Shown here piece after piece: positions 35,386 through 45,089 of a stretch of DNA of 64,000 bases. The notes beneath the pieces are model-generated. The model was not told where the DNA came from, searched no databases, and saw only the letters and a program-made list of their open reading frames with translations. Position numbers and translations under genes: made by a program. The stretch is taken from contig JAUIIJ010000008.1 in NCBI GenBank assembly GCA_030431825.1, forward strand, positions 1-64,000. The letters run 5' to 3'. This stretch comes from Alphaproteobacteria bacterium. Its GTDB lineage: Bacteria > Pseudomonadota > Alphaproteobacteria > Rhodobacterales > Rhodobacteraceae. How positions within the stretch are numbered: the stretch's first letter is position 1; each line of letters opens with the position of its first letter.

Positions 35386-35934
35386 ATAGCCCGCAGACCT
35401 CATAACGCGCCGCCAACCCGAGACACCGGCCCGCGCGTAAACGATAATATCCGAGCCCCGGAAATCCGCCTGATTGGTGCCGAGGGTGAAAACGTAGGTG
35501 TCGTGACCCCTGCCCGCGCCCTCGACATGGCGGTTGAGGCCGGTTTGGACCTGGTAGAGATTTCGCCAAACGCCAAACCACCGGTTTGCAAGATCATGGA
35601 TTTCGGCAAGTTCAAGTACGAAACCCAGAAACGCGAAGCCGAGGCGCGCAAGAAGCAAAAGACCATCGAGATCAAAGAGGTCAAGTTTCGCCCGAATACC
35701 GACACCAACGACTACAACGTCAAGATGCGGAACGTGTTCAAGTTTCTCGAGAACGGTGACAAGGTCAAAGTGACCCTGCGCTTCCGCGGTCGCGAAATGG
35801 CCCACCAGAACCTCGGCCGCGAACTGCTCGAACGCGTCGCGGAAGACACCAAGGAATTCGGTCGGGTCGAAAACTTCCCCAAGATGGAAGGCCGGCAAAT
35901 GGTCATGCTGATCGGCCCGCTGCCGAACAAGTAA
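35386..35934 (+). CDS. infC: Translation initiation factor IF-3 (apparent AUA start)
   Basis: IF-3 binds the 30S subunit and discriminates against non-standard start codons. [23 protein letters not shown] opens the N-domain, and [20 protein letters not shown] plus [13 protein letters not shown] the C-domain. There is no ATG or GTG near the conserved N terminus. AAAGGA at 35372-35377 lies eight bases before ATA at 35386, which would begin a product of 182 residues ([13 protein letters not shown]), the usual length. The only conventional alternative is a TTG at 35347 with no ribosome site. A rare start is expected for infC autoregulation. A strong terminator follows. Confidence 0.9.
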   Translation: MARRPHNAPPTRDTGPRVNDNIRAPEIRLIGAEGENVGVVTPARALDMAVEAGLDLVEISPNAKPPVCKIMDFGKFKYETQKREAEARKKQKTIEIKEVKFRPNTDTNDYNVKMRNVFKFLENGDKVKVTLRFRGREMAHQNLGRELLERVAEDTKEFGRVENFPKMEGRQMVMLIGPLPNK

Positions 35935-35970
35935 TTCGGTTTTCCTTGATCCGGGGCAGATCCGGAACAC

Positions 35971-36008
35971 GAACGCCCGGCAATGACATTGCCGGGCGTT
36001 CATCTTTT
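35971..36008 (+). terminator. Rho-independent terminator after infC
   Basis: A perfect 13-bp inverted repeat (35971-35983 with 35989-36001), 5-base loop, followed by ATCTTTT. It separates infC from the convergent lipoprotein gene. Confidence 0.88.
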
Positions 36009-36146
36009 CCGGGTGCATCTTTGGCGGACACCCCACAAGCGCCCAATCGCCCCCCGCAGGGTTGAACATCCGCTCAAAGCATCGGCACAATCCGCGTCAT
36101 CCCGGTCACACGATATGATGCGCGTCCAGGATGCCGCCATGACGCC

Positions 36147-36329
36147 TTAGCTGATCGGCGCGCAGACCGTCGCTCCGGCCTCGGTCGTCGCCAGCTGGTA
36201 TCCTGCGATACAGCTTGCGTTGCCTGCCTTGTCGAATGTCGGCTGGACATAGACCGGGGCGGGCTCCGGCTGCGCGCACGCAGTCAGACCTAGAGCAATG
36301 GCACCTAATGCGAAAAGCTTGAATTTCAT
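36147..36329 (-). CDS. Small lipoprotein (60 aa)
   Basis: A short envelope lipoprotein. The signal peptide MKFKLFALGAIALGLTAC ends in the lipobox LTAC with Cys18 as lipidation site. The mature part starts with a proline-rich linker (AQPEPAPVYVQP) and has two further cysteines (ASCIAG and VCAP) that could pair. The ATG at 36329 is backed by AAGGTGG upstream on the minus strand. No partner gene adjoins it. Function unknown. Confidence 0.75.
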   Translation of the reverse strand: MKFKLFALGAIALGLTACAQPEPAPVYVQPTFDKAGNASCIAGYQLATTEAGATVCAPIS

Positions 36330-36567
36330 GATCTTCCACCTTCTCGTTGTCAAAAGAAATTCACCAACTGGTTGAATCTCCACTCACGATACGTCGTCAA
36401 AATCAAGCTGGCAACTGCGCAGAACACAACGCGAAGCGGTGAAGCCGGATCTTGCCACCAAAGCCCACCATCGCAACGCGGTTGCACGCCATCAGAGGAT
36501 CCCAATCGTCCCCCTGAAGGCGCTGGTCTGAAAATCACCCTATACGACGCGGCGCACGATCCATGGG

Positions 36568-36596
36568 CCCGGACCGCAGCAGACGCGCGGTCCGGG
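36568..36596 (-). terminator. GC-rich hairpin downstream of the cox-type operon
   Basis: A perfect 10-bp stem, CCCGGACCGC (36568-36577) with GCGGTCCGGG (36587-36596), 9-base loop, 25 bp past the coxM stop. No U-tract, so termination is probable but not certain. The remaining sequence 36330-36567 shows nothing else. Confidence 0.55.
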
Positions 36597-36620
36597 ATCG
36601 TTGACACCGGCCCGGCGGGG

Positions 36621-37409
36621 TTACCCCGCAGCCCTGACCGCCCGTTGCGTCATCACCTTGGTGATATGCGCCCGGTAATCACCGCTGCCGTGCAGGTCGG
36701 AAATCATGCCATCCCCCGACAGGCTCAACCCGTCGATCGCCTCGGGCGCAAAGTTGTCGGACAGTGCCGCCTCGGCTTCGCTCCAGCGGAATACCCCGTC
36801 CTCCGACGCGCCGGTCACGGCAACCCGCACTCCGTCGGCAAATCTTGCGACGAAAACACCAACCAGCGCAAAGCGCGAAGCAGGCTGCTCGAACTTCTGG
36901 TAATTCGCGGCATCAGGCACCGGAAAACGCACCGACGTAATCACCTCTCCCTCGTCCAGCGCCGTGGTGAACATACCCTGGAAATAGTCATCGGCCGCAA
37001 TCTCGCGCGCATTTGTCACGATCGTCGCCCCGCTCGCCAATGCCGCCGACGGGTAACAGGCCGCCGGGTCGTTGTTGGCAAGGCTCCCTCCGATCGTCCC
37101 GCGGTTGCGCACCGCCGGATCACCGATATTGCCGGCCAGCGCCGCCAGCGCCGGATAGGCCGATGCCGCCTCCGCCGCCACGGTCGCATGCGGGGTGCCG
37201 CCGCCGATGGTGACGACGCCATCGGCACTGCTGACCCCCTTCATCTCGGCAATGCCGGTCAGGCTCACCAGCCGCGACGGGCTGGCCAATCGCTGCTTCA
37301 GTGTCGGGATCAACGTCTGCCCGCCGCCAAGGGCCTGCGCGTCTTCAACCTGCAGCGCCGACACCGCCGCATCGACACTGTCCGGCTTGTCCACTTCAAA
37401 ACTGTACAT
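36621..37409 (-). CDS. coxM: FAD subunit of form II CO dehydrogenase-like molybdenum hydroxylase
   Basis: A 262-residue flavoprotein subunit of the xanthine oxidase family. LGGGQTLIPTLKQRLASP and the TIGGSLANNDPAA segment bind FAD. Electrons flow from the molybdenum subunit through two 2Fe-2S clusters to this FAD. The ATG at 37409, preceded by GGGAGGA, is used; a longer frame upstream has no ribosome site. It is the last of the three structural genes, in the order S-L-M on the minus strand, with a dispersed hairpin repeat between it and coxL. Confidence 0.92.
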   Translation of the reverse strand: MYSFEVDKPDSVDAAVSALQVEDAQALGGGQTLIPTLKQRLASPSRLVSLTGIAEMKGVSSADGVVTIGGGTPHATVAAEAASAYPALAALAGNIGDPAVRNRGTIGGSLANNDPAACYPSAALASGATIVTNAREIAADDYFQGMFTTALDEGEVITSVRFPVPDAANYQKFEQPASRFALVGVFVARFADGVRVAVTGASEDGVFRWSEAEAALSDNFAPEAIDGLSLSGDGMISDLHGSGDYRAHITKVMTQRAVRAAG

Positions 37410-37437
37410 CTCAGTCCTCCCGGAAGAGGTCACGCCT

Positions 37438-37484
37438 CTTCATCTTTGTGCAAATACTCCGGGGGTCCGGGGGGCTGGCCCCCC
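37438..37484 (+). repeat. Dispersed intergenic hairpin repeat, copy A
   Basis: CTTCATCTTTG-N3-AAATACTCC followed by a G-run and the hairpin GGGGGG-CTGG-CCCCCC. It lies between the coxL stop and the coxM start. It shares its core with the copies at 39938, 43896 (inverted), 52131 and 54644. Confidence 0.88.
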
Positions 37485-37500
37485 GCCCCGCGCTCTCAAC

Positions 37501-39864
37501 TCAACCCTGCATCGCGGCCCAGACCCGCGACGGGCTGAGCGGCATATCGATGTGGGTCACGTTCTTGCCAGCCGATTGCAGCGCATCCACAACCGCGTTC
37601 ACCACCGATGGCGGCGACCCGATGGCGCCGGCCTCGCCACACCCTTTCACACCAAGCGGATTGTGCGTGCACGGGGTGCAACTGGAATGATCCACCTCGT
37701 AGAACGGCACGTCATCGGCACGCGGCATGGCGTAATCCATGTAGCTCGCGCTCAGCAACTGGCCCTCGTCGTCATAGATGCAATGCTCCATCAGCGCCTG
37801 CCCGATACCCTGAGCCAGACCGCCATGCACCTGACCGGACACGATCATCGGATTGACGATGTTGCCGAAATCATCCGCCGCGATCATCCGCTCGATGCTC
37901 ACCTTGCCGGTCTCGGGATCGACCTCGACCTCGCAGGCATAGGCCCCCGACGGATAGGTAAAGTTCGACGGATCATAGAACGCCGTCTCTTCCAGGCCCG
38001 GTTCGATGTCCTCGAGCGGGTAGTTGTGCGGCACATAGGCGGCCAGGCATACATCGCCCCAGGCCACCGATTTGTCGGTGCCCGCGACGCTGAACGCCCC
38101 GTCCTTCAATTCGATATCCGCCTCGGCGGCCTCCATCAGGTGCGCCGCGATCTTGCGGGCCTTGTTGATGATCTTCTCGGTCGCCCGCACCATGGCCGAT
38201 CCCCCCACCGCGAGGCTGCGCGACCCGTAGGTCCCCATGCCCATCGGCGCGTTCGCGGTGTCTCCATGCACGATCTCGACCATGCTCTCATCGATCCCGA
38301 TCATCTCGGCAATCACCTGGGGAAACGCCGTTTCATGACCCTGACCATGCGAATGGCTGCCGGTCATCACGACCAGGCCGCCAGTGGCATTGACCCGCAC
38401 CGTGGCGCTCTCATAGAGCCCGGCGCGCGCACCCAGCTGCCCCACCAGGTTGGAGGGCGCGATGCCGCAGGCCTCGATATAGCAATTCACACCCAGCCCG
38501 CGCAGCTTGCCCTTCTTCTCGCTTTCCGCGCGACGCGCGGCAAACCCGGCGATATCCGCGATCTCCTCCAGCTTGTCCATCGTCGCGTTGTAGTCGCCGG
38601 TATCATATTCCACCGCAACCGGGGTCGCATACGGAAACTCGGTGATGAAATTCTGCCGCCGCAACGCGATCGGATCGACGCCCAGTTCACGCGCCGCCTT
38701 GTCGATCACACGCTCCAGCTGATAGGTCGCCTCCGGGCGCCCTGCGCCGCGATAGGCATCCACCGGCACCGTATTGGTGAACACCGCCTTGACGTTCACG
38801 TAGATCAGCGGCGTCTTGTAGTTCCCCGCCATCAGCGTGCCATGCAACCATGTCGGAACGCTCGGCGCAAAGGTCGAAAGATACGCCCCCATATTCGCCA
38901 GGGTATCCGTCCGCAGCGCCACGAAATTGTTATCCGCATCCAGCGCCAGCTCGATCTTGGTCACGTGGTCGCGCCCATGCGCATCCGACATGAAGGCTTC
39001 CGAGCGCGACGACGTCCACTTCACCGGCCGGTTGACCGCCTTGGCCGCAAAGGTACAGAACGCCTCCTCCGCATAGTGGAAGATCTTGGTGCCGAATCCG
39101 CCCCCCACATCGGGTGCCACCACCCGCAGCTTGTGCTCGGGAATGCCCAGCACAAAGGCCCCCATCAACAACCGGATCACATGCGGGTTCTGGCTGGTGG
39201 TGTACAGCGTGTGATCGCCGGTGGCGCGGTTGAAGTCCCCCACCGCAACCCGCGGCTCCATCGGGTTCGCCACCATGCGCTGATTGACCAGTTCGAGCGT
39301 CGTCACATGCGCCGCCCCCTTGATCGCCGCATCCACCGCATCGCGGTTCTCTTCGACAAAACCCCAGTCATAACAAAGGTTGTTCTTGAGATCGTCGTGA
39401 ACCTTTGCCGCGCCCTCGTCCAGCGCCGCCTTCATGTCGACGACCGCCGGCAATTCCTCGATATCCACCTCGATCGCCTCGGCGGCATCGCGTGCCTGCG
39501 CGTAGGTATCCGCCACGACGGCAGCGATCGGATCGCCCACATGCCGCACCTTGCCCTGCGCCAGCACCGGGTGGCCCGGCTCCTGCATCGGCTCTCCGTG
39601 CCGGTCGGTCACCTGCCAGCCACAGGGCAAACCGCCGATCCCCTCGAAATCCGCGCCGGTGAAAATCCGGACCACGCCCGGCATCGCCGCCGCCGCCGTG
39701 GTATCGATCCCGTTGATCCGGCCATGCGCCACATCAGAGCGCAGGAAATGCACATAGGCCTGGCCATGCACGTTGATGTCGTCGGTGTAATTTCCGGTCC
39801 CGCTCAGAAACCGCACGTCTTCGCGCCGCTTGGTGCTGGCGCCGATGCCACTGTCTTTGGGCAT
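37501..39864 (-). CDS. coxL: Molybdopterin subunit of form II CO dehydrogenase-like hydroxylase
   Basis: A 787-residue catalytic subunit binding molybdopterin cytosine dinucleotide. The active-site loop reads AYRGAGRPEATY near residues 366-372, the form II signature, rather than the AYxCSFR of true CO dehydrogenase. The physiological substrate may therefore be another small aldehyde, purine or aromatic. GGGFGTKIFHYAEEAF, GSHSHGQGHETAFPQV and GVKGCGEAGAIGSPP (with the catalytic glutamate) are present. ATG 39864, behind GGGAGGA, is preferred over the GTG at 39870. Confidence 0.94.
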   Translation of the reverse strand: MPKDSGIGASTKRREDVRFLSGTGNYTDDINVHGQAYVHFLRSDVAHGRINGIDTTAAAAMPGVVRIFTGADFEGIGGLPCGWQVTDRHGEPMQEPGHPVLAQGKVRHVGDPIAAVVADTYAQARDAAEAIEVDIEELPAVVDMKAALDEGAAKVHDDLKNNLCYDWGFVEENRDAVDAAIKGAAHVTTLELVNQRMVANPMEPRVAVGDFNRATGDHTLYTTSQNPHVIRLLMGAFVLGIPEHKLRVVAPDVGGGFGTKIFHYAEEAFCTFAAKAVNRPVKWTSSRSEAFMSDAHGRDHVTKIELALDADNNFVALRTDTLANMGAYLSTFAPSVPTWLHGTLMAGNYKTPLIYVNVKAVFTNTVPVDAYRGAGRPEATYQLERVIDKAARELGVDPIALRRQNFITEFPYATPVAVEYDTGDYNATMDKLEEIADIAGFAARRAESEKKGKLRGLGVNCYIEACGIAPSNLVGQLGARAGLYESATVRVNATGGLVVMTGSHSHGQGHETAFPQVIAEMIGIDESMVEIVHGDTANAPMGMGTYGSRSLAVGGSAMVRATEKIINKARKIAAHLMEAAEADIELKDGAFSVAGTDKSVAWGDVCLAAYVPHNYPLEDIEPGLEETAFYDPSNFTYPSGAYACEVEVDPETGKVSIERMIAADDFGNIVNPMIVSGQVHGGLAQGIGQALMEHCIYDDEGQLLSASYMDYAMPRADDVPFYEVDHSSCTPCTHNPLGVKGCGEAGAIGSPPSVVNAVVDALQSAGKNVTHIDMPLSPSRVWAAMQG

Positions 39865-39937
39865 GTTCACTGTCCTCCCTGGATGTCCGGCGGGGCCTCC
39901 GCCACTGTTCGAAATGCCGGGCCGCGCACCCGACCCC

Positions 39938-39982
39938 CTTCATCTTTGTAAAAATACTCCGGGGGTCCGGGGGCTGGCCCCC
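39938..39982 (+). repeat. Dispersed intergenic hairpin repeat, copy B
   Basis: CTTCATCTTTG-N3-AAATACTCC, then GGGGG-TCC-GGGGGCTGGCCCCC. It sits between coxS and coxL, ending just before the coxS stop codon. Nearly identical to copy A. Confidence 0.88.
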
Positions 39983-39986
39983 GGCC

Positions 39987-40472
<486 letters not shown>

Positions 40473-40574
40473 CACATTCCTCCCTGTGCATAACGTCAAC
40501 TTTTGCAGGATTTAAACACGCCGCCCCGGCATTTAGAACAAGAATTTTATAGGACTTTAGCATAACACCACCGC

Positions 40575-41582
40575 TCAGCCCCCGGGGCGTCGCGGTTGCG
40601 GACGGGTCGGAATTTCCTTGAGCAGGCCACCGACTCCCATGCCCATGATGTCCTCGGGGCCGATACCGACGCCGCAGATCACCCGCTCCAGAACCCAGTC
40701 CACGCCGCTCACCGCCGGCGAGCGTGCGCTGCCTGGCAGGCCGATCACCCTGCGCGTCCCGATCCGCCCCAGGAACAGCAGGTTGCCGGGATCCACCGGC
40801 ATTCCGAAATGAATGATCTCGCCGCCCGCCCGCCGCACCGCCTCGGGCGCCACGTCAGCGGGATCAGAGGTCGCCGAGCCGGTGAGAATCAGGATCAGCT
40901 CCGCATCGCTGGCGCCGATCGCCTCGGCCAGCGGCGTCACCCTGTGCGGTACGAATGCAGGGCCCGAAAGTTCGACCTGCAGCCGGTCCAGCCGCCCCTG
41001 CAACATGCGATAGCCCTTGTCACCCGGCGCTGCGGGAGCCGGTCCGGAAACGAGGGTCTCGATGAAGGCCGCGCGCGTCAGCGCCGGTCGTTGCAGACCA
41101 AGTGCCCCGCGCGCCATCTCGCATGCCCGCTCAAGGGCCGCGCCCGGCACCGCATAGGAAATGATCTTGACGGTCGCCACCATGCCGTCCGCGTCCATCC
41201 GTTGCCAGCGGGGTACGGTCGCAACCGTCACCATCGGATGCACGTGGTTGACACGATCGATGGCGCCGGCGTCGATCCGCGCCAGGCCCGGCCCGTCCGC
41301 CAACAGGTTGACGCGACCGGTAAAGGGTGTGCCCGCATGCAGCCCGACAGCGCCCGGCTCCGGGACAAGCGCCCGTGCAAGCGCCGCCGCCGCGTCGTTT
41401 TCCGCGATATCGCCCGGATCGAGCCGCGCCACCGTGACCCGCGTGAACCCGGCGGCGGCCAGCGCCGCGGCGTCGGCCTGCGACAGGATCTTTCCCTTGC
41501 GCAGCCGACCCCCGGGCAGACGCACCGAGTGGGCGAGCACATGCCCCACCGCTTCGGTCAGCGGAACCGGGCCGAACCTCAT
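40575..41582 (-). CDS. MoeA/MoCF-like molybdopterin-binding protein
   Basis: A 335-residue protein. LTEAVGHVLAHSVRLPGGRLRKGKIL resembles the N-terminal part of MoeA. The C-terminal half has a MoCF-type fold (ILILTGSATSDPADVAPEAVRRAGG, IGLPGSARSP). It probably handles or inserts the molybdenum cofactor for the CoxL enzyme encoded downstream. The ATG at 41582 overlaps the xdhC stop, so it is translated with XdhC. It lacks the full MoeA domain set, so a dedicated chaperone or cytidylyl-type role is more likely than general cofactor synthesis. Confidence 0.8.
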   Translation of the reverse strand: MRFGPVPLTEAVGHVLAHSVRLPGGRLRKGKILSQADAAALAAAGFTRVTVARLDPGDIAENDAAAALARALVPEPGAVGLHAGTPFTGRVNLLADGPGLARIDAGAIDRVNHVHPMVTVATVPRWQRMDADGMVATVKIISYAVPGAALERACEMARGALGLQRPALTRAAFIETLVSGPAPAAPGDKGYRMLQGRLDRLQVELSGPAFVPHRVTPLAEAIGASDAELILILTGSATSDPADVAPEAVRRAGGEIIHFGMPVDPGNLLFLGRIGTRRVIGLPGSARSPAVSGVDWVLERVICGVGIGPEDIMGMGVGGLLKEIPTRPQPRRPGG

Positions 41583-42544
41583 CCCTGTCTCAGGACCTGT
41601 GTCATCTGTGCGAGGATCGAGACCGCGATCTCTGCCGGCCCCGCCGCGCCGATGTTCAGCCCGACCGGCCCGTGAATGCACGCGATCTGTTCGCCGGAGA
41701 ATCCGGCCTGCGTCATGCGTTCCACCCGCTTTGCATGGGTTCGGGTCGACCCGAGGGCACCGATATAGAATACCCCGGACGCAAGCCCGGCCTTCAGTGC
41801 CGGGTCGTCGAGCTTGGGATCGTGGGTCAGCAGGACCAGCGCCGTACGCGCATCCAGGCCAAGCCTCGCCACCGCCTCGTCCGGCCAGTCCTGCAGGATG
41901 GTTTCCCCCGGAAACCGGGCCTCCGATCCAAAGGCGTCACGCGGATCGATCACCACCGGATCATAGCCGGCAATCCGCGCCATCGGCACCAACGCCTGCG
42001 CGATATGTACCGCCCCGACGACGATCAGGCGCAGGGGCGGGTTGTGCACCGCGACAAAGGTCTGCCCGTCCTCTTCGAACCCCGAGCGATCCATCCGCAT
42101 CCGTTGCGGATAACCGTCCCGCAGCAGCCGTCGCGACCCGGTCTCCAGATTGACCTCATAGGCCACCGCCTCGCGTCCGGAACGCGCGGCCACCAGGTCC
42201 GCAAGCAGCGGCTCGGGCAGCACCGGACCAACAGGCTCGACCAGCACCCGGATGGTGCCCCCACAGGCCAGGCCGACCGCAAAGGCATCATCGTCGCTGA
42301 CCCCGAATTCCAGCACACGATGCGTGCCCTCCTCGAGCGACTCGAGTGCCTCGACGATCACCGCGCCCTCGACACAGCCGCCGGAAACCGATCCCTCGAT
42401 CCGCCCGTCGCCACCGATCACGAGTTGCGAGCCGACCCGGCGGGGCGCACTGCCCCAGGTCTGGACGACGGTGGCCAAGACCGCGCCGACCCCTTCGCGA
42501 TGCCAGGCCAGCGCGGTTTCGGGACTGCTGTCAAATCGCTCCAT
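41579..42544 (-). CDS. xdhC: XdhC family molybdenum cofactor maturation protein
   Basis: A 321-residue accessory factor. The N-terminal XdhC/CoxI domain has ATVVQTWGSAPRRVGSQLVI and GSVSGGCVEGAV. The C-terminal Rossmann domain has LIVVGAVHIAQALVPMA, and YIGALGSTRTHAKRVERM near the end. XdhC proteins bind the cofactor, guide its sulfuration and deliver it to the hydroxylase. The ATG at 42544 is preceded by GGGGGAGGA. It is co-directional with the coxE, moeA-like and coxSLM genes. Confidence 0.93.
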   Translation of the reverse strand: MERFDSSPETALAWHREGVGAVLATVVQTWGSAPRRVGSQLVIGGDGRIEGSVSGGCVEGAVIVEALESLEEGTHRVLEFGVSDDDAFAVGLACGGTIRVLVEPVGPVLPEPLLADLVAARSGREAVAYEVNLETGSRRLLRDGYPQRMRMDRSGFEEDGQTFVAVHNPPLRLIVVGAVHIAQALVPMARIAGYDPVVIDPRDAFGSEARFPGETILQDWPDEAVARLGLDARTALVLLTHDPKLDDPALKAGLASGVFYIGALGSTRTHAKRVERMTQAGFSGEQIACIHGPVGLNIGAAGPAEIAVSILAQMTQVLRQG

Positions 42545-42617
42545 CTCTGTCCTCCCCCGGGGCATTGACGCCCCGGCAATATAGGGTCGCGACCACGCAA
42601 ACACAAACCTCGCGCCC

Positions 42618-43886
42618 CTAGCGAGGCGCGTTCAGAAGCCCCATCAGGCGCAGCTTCTCGCCGGCATCCTCGGGACGCGAAATCACCTCTGCCAGTTCCT
42701 GGAGCGAGGCGACGGAATGACCGGCGCGAAAGCTGTCGACATGGGGCAGCATCGCGGCAATGCCCCGCGCCCTAGGGGCAAACCCGTCCCACCGCAGCAA
42801 GGGGTTCAACCAGATCAGGCGGCGCGCGGACAGATGAAGGCGCTCCATCTCGCGCCCAAGCGCCCCGGGATCGTCACGATCCAGACCGTCGGTGATCAGC
42901 AGGACCACGGCCCCCTGCCCCATCACACGGCGCGACCAGTCGCGGTTGAACTCATGCAGGCATTCACCGATGCGCGTGCCGCCTTCCCAATCCTGCGCCT
43001 CGGCCCCGGCCGCCGCCAGCGCCGCATCGACATCACGCTGGTTCAGATGGCGCGTGATATTGGTCAGTCGGGTACCGAAGGTAAAGGCATGCACCCGCGA
43101 CCAGCCCTGGCCCCTGGCATTCGACACCGCGTGCAGGAAATGCAGGATGATACGGCTGTACTGGCTCATCGAGCCGGAAATGTCGCAGAGCACCACGAGG
43201 TTGGGCCAGCGCAATCGCGGTTTCAGATGTGCCAGGCTGCGCAGTTCTCCTCCCTGGCGCATGCTGGCGCGCAGGGTTCCACGCCAGTCGATCCGTCTTC
43301 CGCGCGGGCTCGCGACGCCACGCCGGGACGGGATCGGTTGCACCGGCAGGCTCAGCCGCGCGAGCATCCGCTTGGCCTGGGCGATCTCTTCGGTGCTCAT
43401 CTGCTCGAAATCCAGGGTCCGCAGCTTTTCTTCGGCGGACATGGTCATCGAGGCGTCGACCTCGATCAGGACGTCCTCCTCGGGGGTGTCGTCGCCCTGC
43501 TCCGGAAGGTCGGGCGTGATCCCGTCGAGCAGTGCCTCGGCCGCGCGCTTCTCGGCGGCTTGTGCGCTCCTGTCTTCCTGCACGCCGCGGATGGCGGGCA
43601 GCAGCATCGACATCATGTGCTCCATGAACCGCGGGTCACGCCAGTAGAGTCGGAAGATCTGGGCAAAGACCACCCGCTGCTCGGGCTTGTTCACAAAACA
43701 GGCATGCAGGGTCCAGTAGAAATCGCGCCTGTCGGTGAACCCCGCCGCCTGCACCGCACGGATTGCATCGATCACCCGCCCGCTGCCGATCGGCAACCCC
43801 GCCTTGCGCAGGGCGCGCGCGAAATGGGTGATGTTGTGAACCAGTTTCGGATCGTCGGGAATGTCCAGCGGCGCGTATTCGGGCAT
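42618..43886 (-). CDS. coxE: VWA domain CoxE-like protein
   Basis: A 422-residue cytoplasmic protein. A helical N-terminal half (residues 1-190, with an acidic stretch near 135-160) is followed by a von Willebrand A domain with the MIDAS motif DISGSMS and the later GGTRIGECL and LITDGLD. CoxE acts with the MoxR ATPase CoxD, encoded next upstream, in maturing the molybdenum site of CODH-type enzymes. Start at ATG 43886. Confidence 0.92.
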   Translation of the reverse strand: MPEYAPLDIPDDPKLVHNITHFARALRKAGLPIGSGRVIDAIRAVQAAGFTDRRDFYWTLHACFVNKPEQRVVFAQIFRLYWRDPRFMEHMMSMLLPAIRGVQEDRSAQAAEKRAAEALLDGITPDLPEQGDDTPEEDVLIEVDASMTMSAEEKLRTLDFEQMSTEEIAQAKRMLARLSLPVQPIPSRRGVASPRGRRIDWRGTLRASMRQGGELRSLAHLKPRLRWPNLVVLCDISGSMSQYSRIILHFLHAVSNARGQGWSRVHAFTFGTRLTNITRHLNQRDVDAALAAAGAEAQDWEGGTRIGECLHEFNRDWSRRVMGQGAVVLLITDGLDRDDPGALGREMERLHLSARRLIWLNPLLRWDGFAPRARGIAAMLPHVDSFRAGHSVASLQELAEVISRPEDAGEKLRLMGLLNAPR

Positions 43887-43895
43887 TCAGCTTTC

Positions 43896-43943
43896 ATGGG
43901 GGCGCTGCCCCCATACCCCCGGAGTACTTGCACAAAGATGAAG
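43896..43943 (-). repeat. Dispersed intergenic hairpin repeat, copy C (inverted)
   Basis: The reverse complement of the core: hairpin GGGGGC-GCT-GCCCCC, then GGAGTACTTG-CACAAAGATGAAG. It is the whole spacer between coxE and coxD. One base of the core differs (AAGTACTCC for AAATACTCC). Confidence 0.85.
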
Positions 43944-43957
43944 ACAGGCCGCGCCGG

Positions 43958-44866
43958 TCATGCCGGTTCCAGGGTGGCCCGCGCCTCGTCGAGGATGCGC
44001 TTTGCCTCGGAGCCCTGCAGTTTCTGGATGTCGTCCTGGTATTTCAGGATCGCGCCCAGCGTGTCGGCGATCACTTCGGGGCTGAGGTTGATCACGTCCA
44101 GCGCCAGCAGGCACTTGGCCCAGTCGATGGTTTCGGCAACGCCCGGTTTCTTGAACAGGTCCTCGGTGCGCAGGCTCTGCACGAAGGCGACGACCTCGCG
44201 GCTCAGGGTTTCGGAGGCTTGCGGGGCGCGGGCCTGCAGGATCTCGATCTCGCGATCGAAATCCGGATAATCGACCCAGTGATAGAGGCAGCGGCGTTTC
44301 AGGGCGTCATGCACCTCGCGGGTGCGGTTGCTGGTGAGGATCACCACCGGGGGTTCCGGTGCCTTGATCGTGCCCAGTTCCGGGATCGTCACCTGAAAAT
44401 CGCTGAGTGCCTCGAGCAGGAAGGCCTCGAACGGTTCATCGGTTCGGTCCAGTTCGTCGATCAGCAACACCGGCGCGCCGTTCTCGTCCGGGCGCATCGC
44501 CTCGAGCAGCGGGCGTTCGACGAGATACTCGCTGCTGAAGAGTTCACGGTTCAGCGCGTCGCGGTCGGCCTTGCCGGTCGCCTCTGCCGTCCGGATGGCG
44601 ATCATCTGGGCGGGAAAGTTCCATTCGTAGACGGCGCTCGCCGCGTCCAGCCCTTCGTAGCATTGCAGGCGGATCAGGCGACGGTTCAGCGCAGCCGCCA
44701 GCGCCTTGGCGATCTCGGTCTTGCCGACGCCCGCCTCGCCCTCGAGGAACAGCGGACGGCCGAGCTTGAGCGACAGGAATACGACCGTGGCCAGGGCGCG
44801 TCCGCATACATACCCCTGTCGGGAGAGCAGCGCCTGCACGGCGTCGATGGACGTTGGTATCTGCAT
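43958..44866 (-). CDS. coxD: MoxR-family AAA+ ATPase, CoxD-like
   Basis: A 302-residue AAA+ ATPase. Walker A is GEAGVGKTE (about residues 42-50), Walker B VLLIDELDRTDEPFEAFL, and sensor 1 VILTSNRTREV. MoxR ATPases work with VWA proteins as metal-cofactor insertion chaperones; in CO dehydrogenase systems CoxD acts on the active-site sulfur and copper. Here the large subunit is form II, so the exact task may differ. It is the first gene of the presumed cox operon; the ATG at 44866 has GGAGG upstream. Confidence 0.93.
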   Translation of the reverse strand: MQIPTSIDAVQALLSRQGYVCGRALATVVFLSLKLGRPLFLEGEAGVGKTEIAKALAAALNRRLIRLQCYEGLDAASAVYEWNFPAQMIAIRTAEATGKADRDALNRELFSSEYLVERPLLEAMRPDENGAPVLLIDELDRTDEPFEAFLLEALSDFQVTIPELGTIKAPEPPVVILTSNRTREVHDALKRRCLYHWVDYPDFDREIEILQARAPQASETLSREVVAFVQSLRTEDLFKKPGVAETIDWAKCLLALDVINLSPEVIADTLGAILKYQDDIQKLQGSEAKRILDEARATLEPA

Positions 44867-45089
44867 GAAACCTCCATTTGCGTTCTAAAGGTCATGAATG
44901 CGCGGTGTCGTCAAGCACGCTGCCCTGCGACCTTGGTCCAAGGGAAATGCCGCAAAGACCGGATCGATTTGCCTCAAATCCGGCACGATTGCCGGCGATC
45001 ATTGACGCTGATTCCCACGAATGGCATGACTTGTTTCACAAAAACGCGGTATTGGCTTGGACCCATCGCCCACAACACAGGCAGACGCA

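Noticed and set aside
37195-39951. Plus-strand open frame of about 900 codons
   Set aside because: Antisense shadow of coxL; Arg/His-rich composition and no motif.
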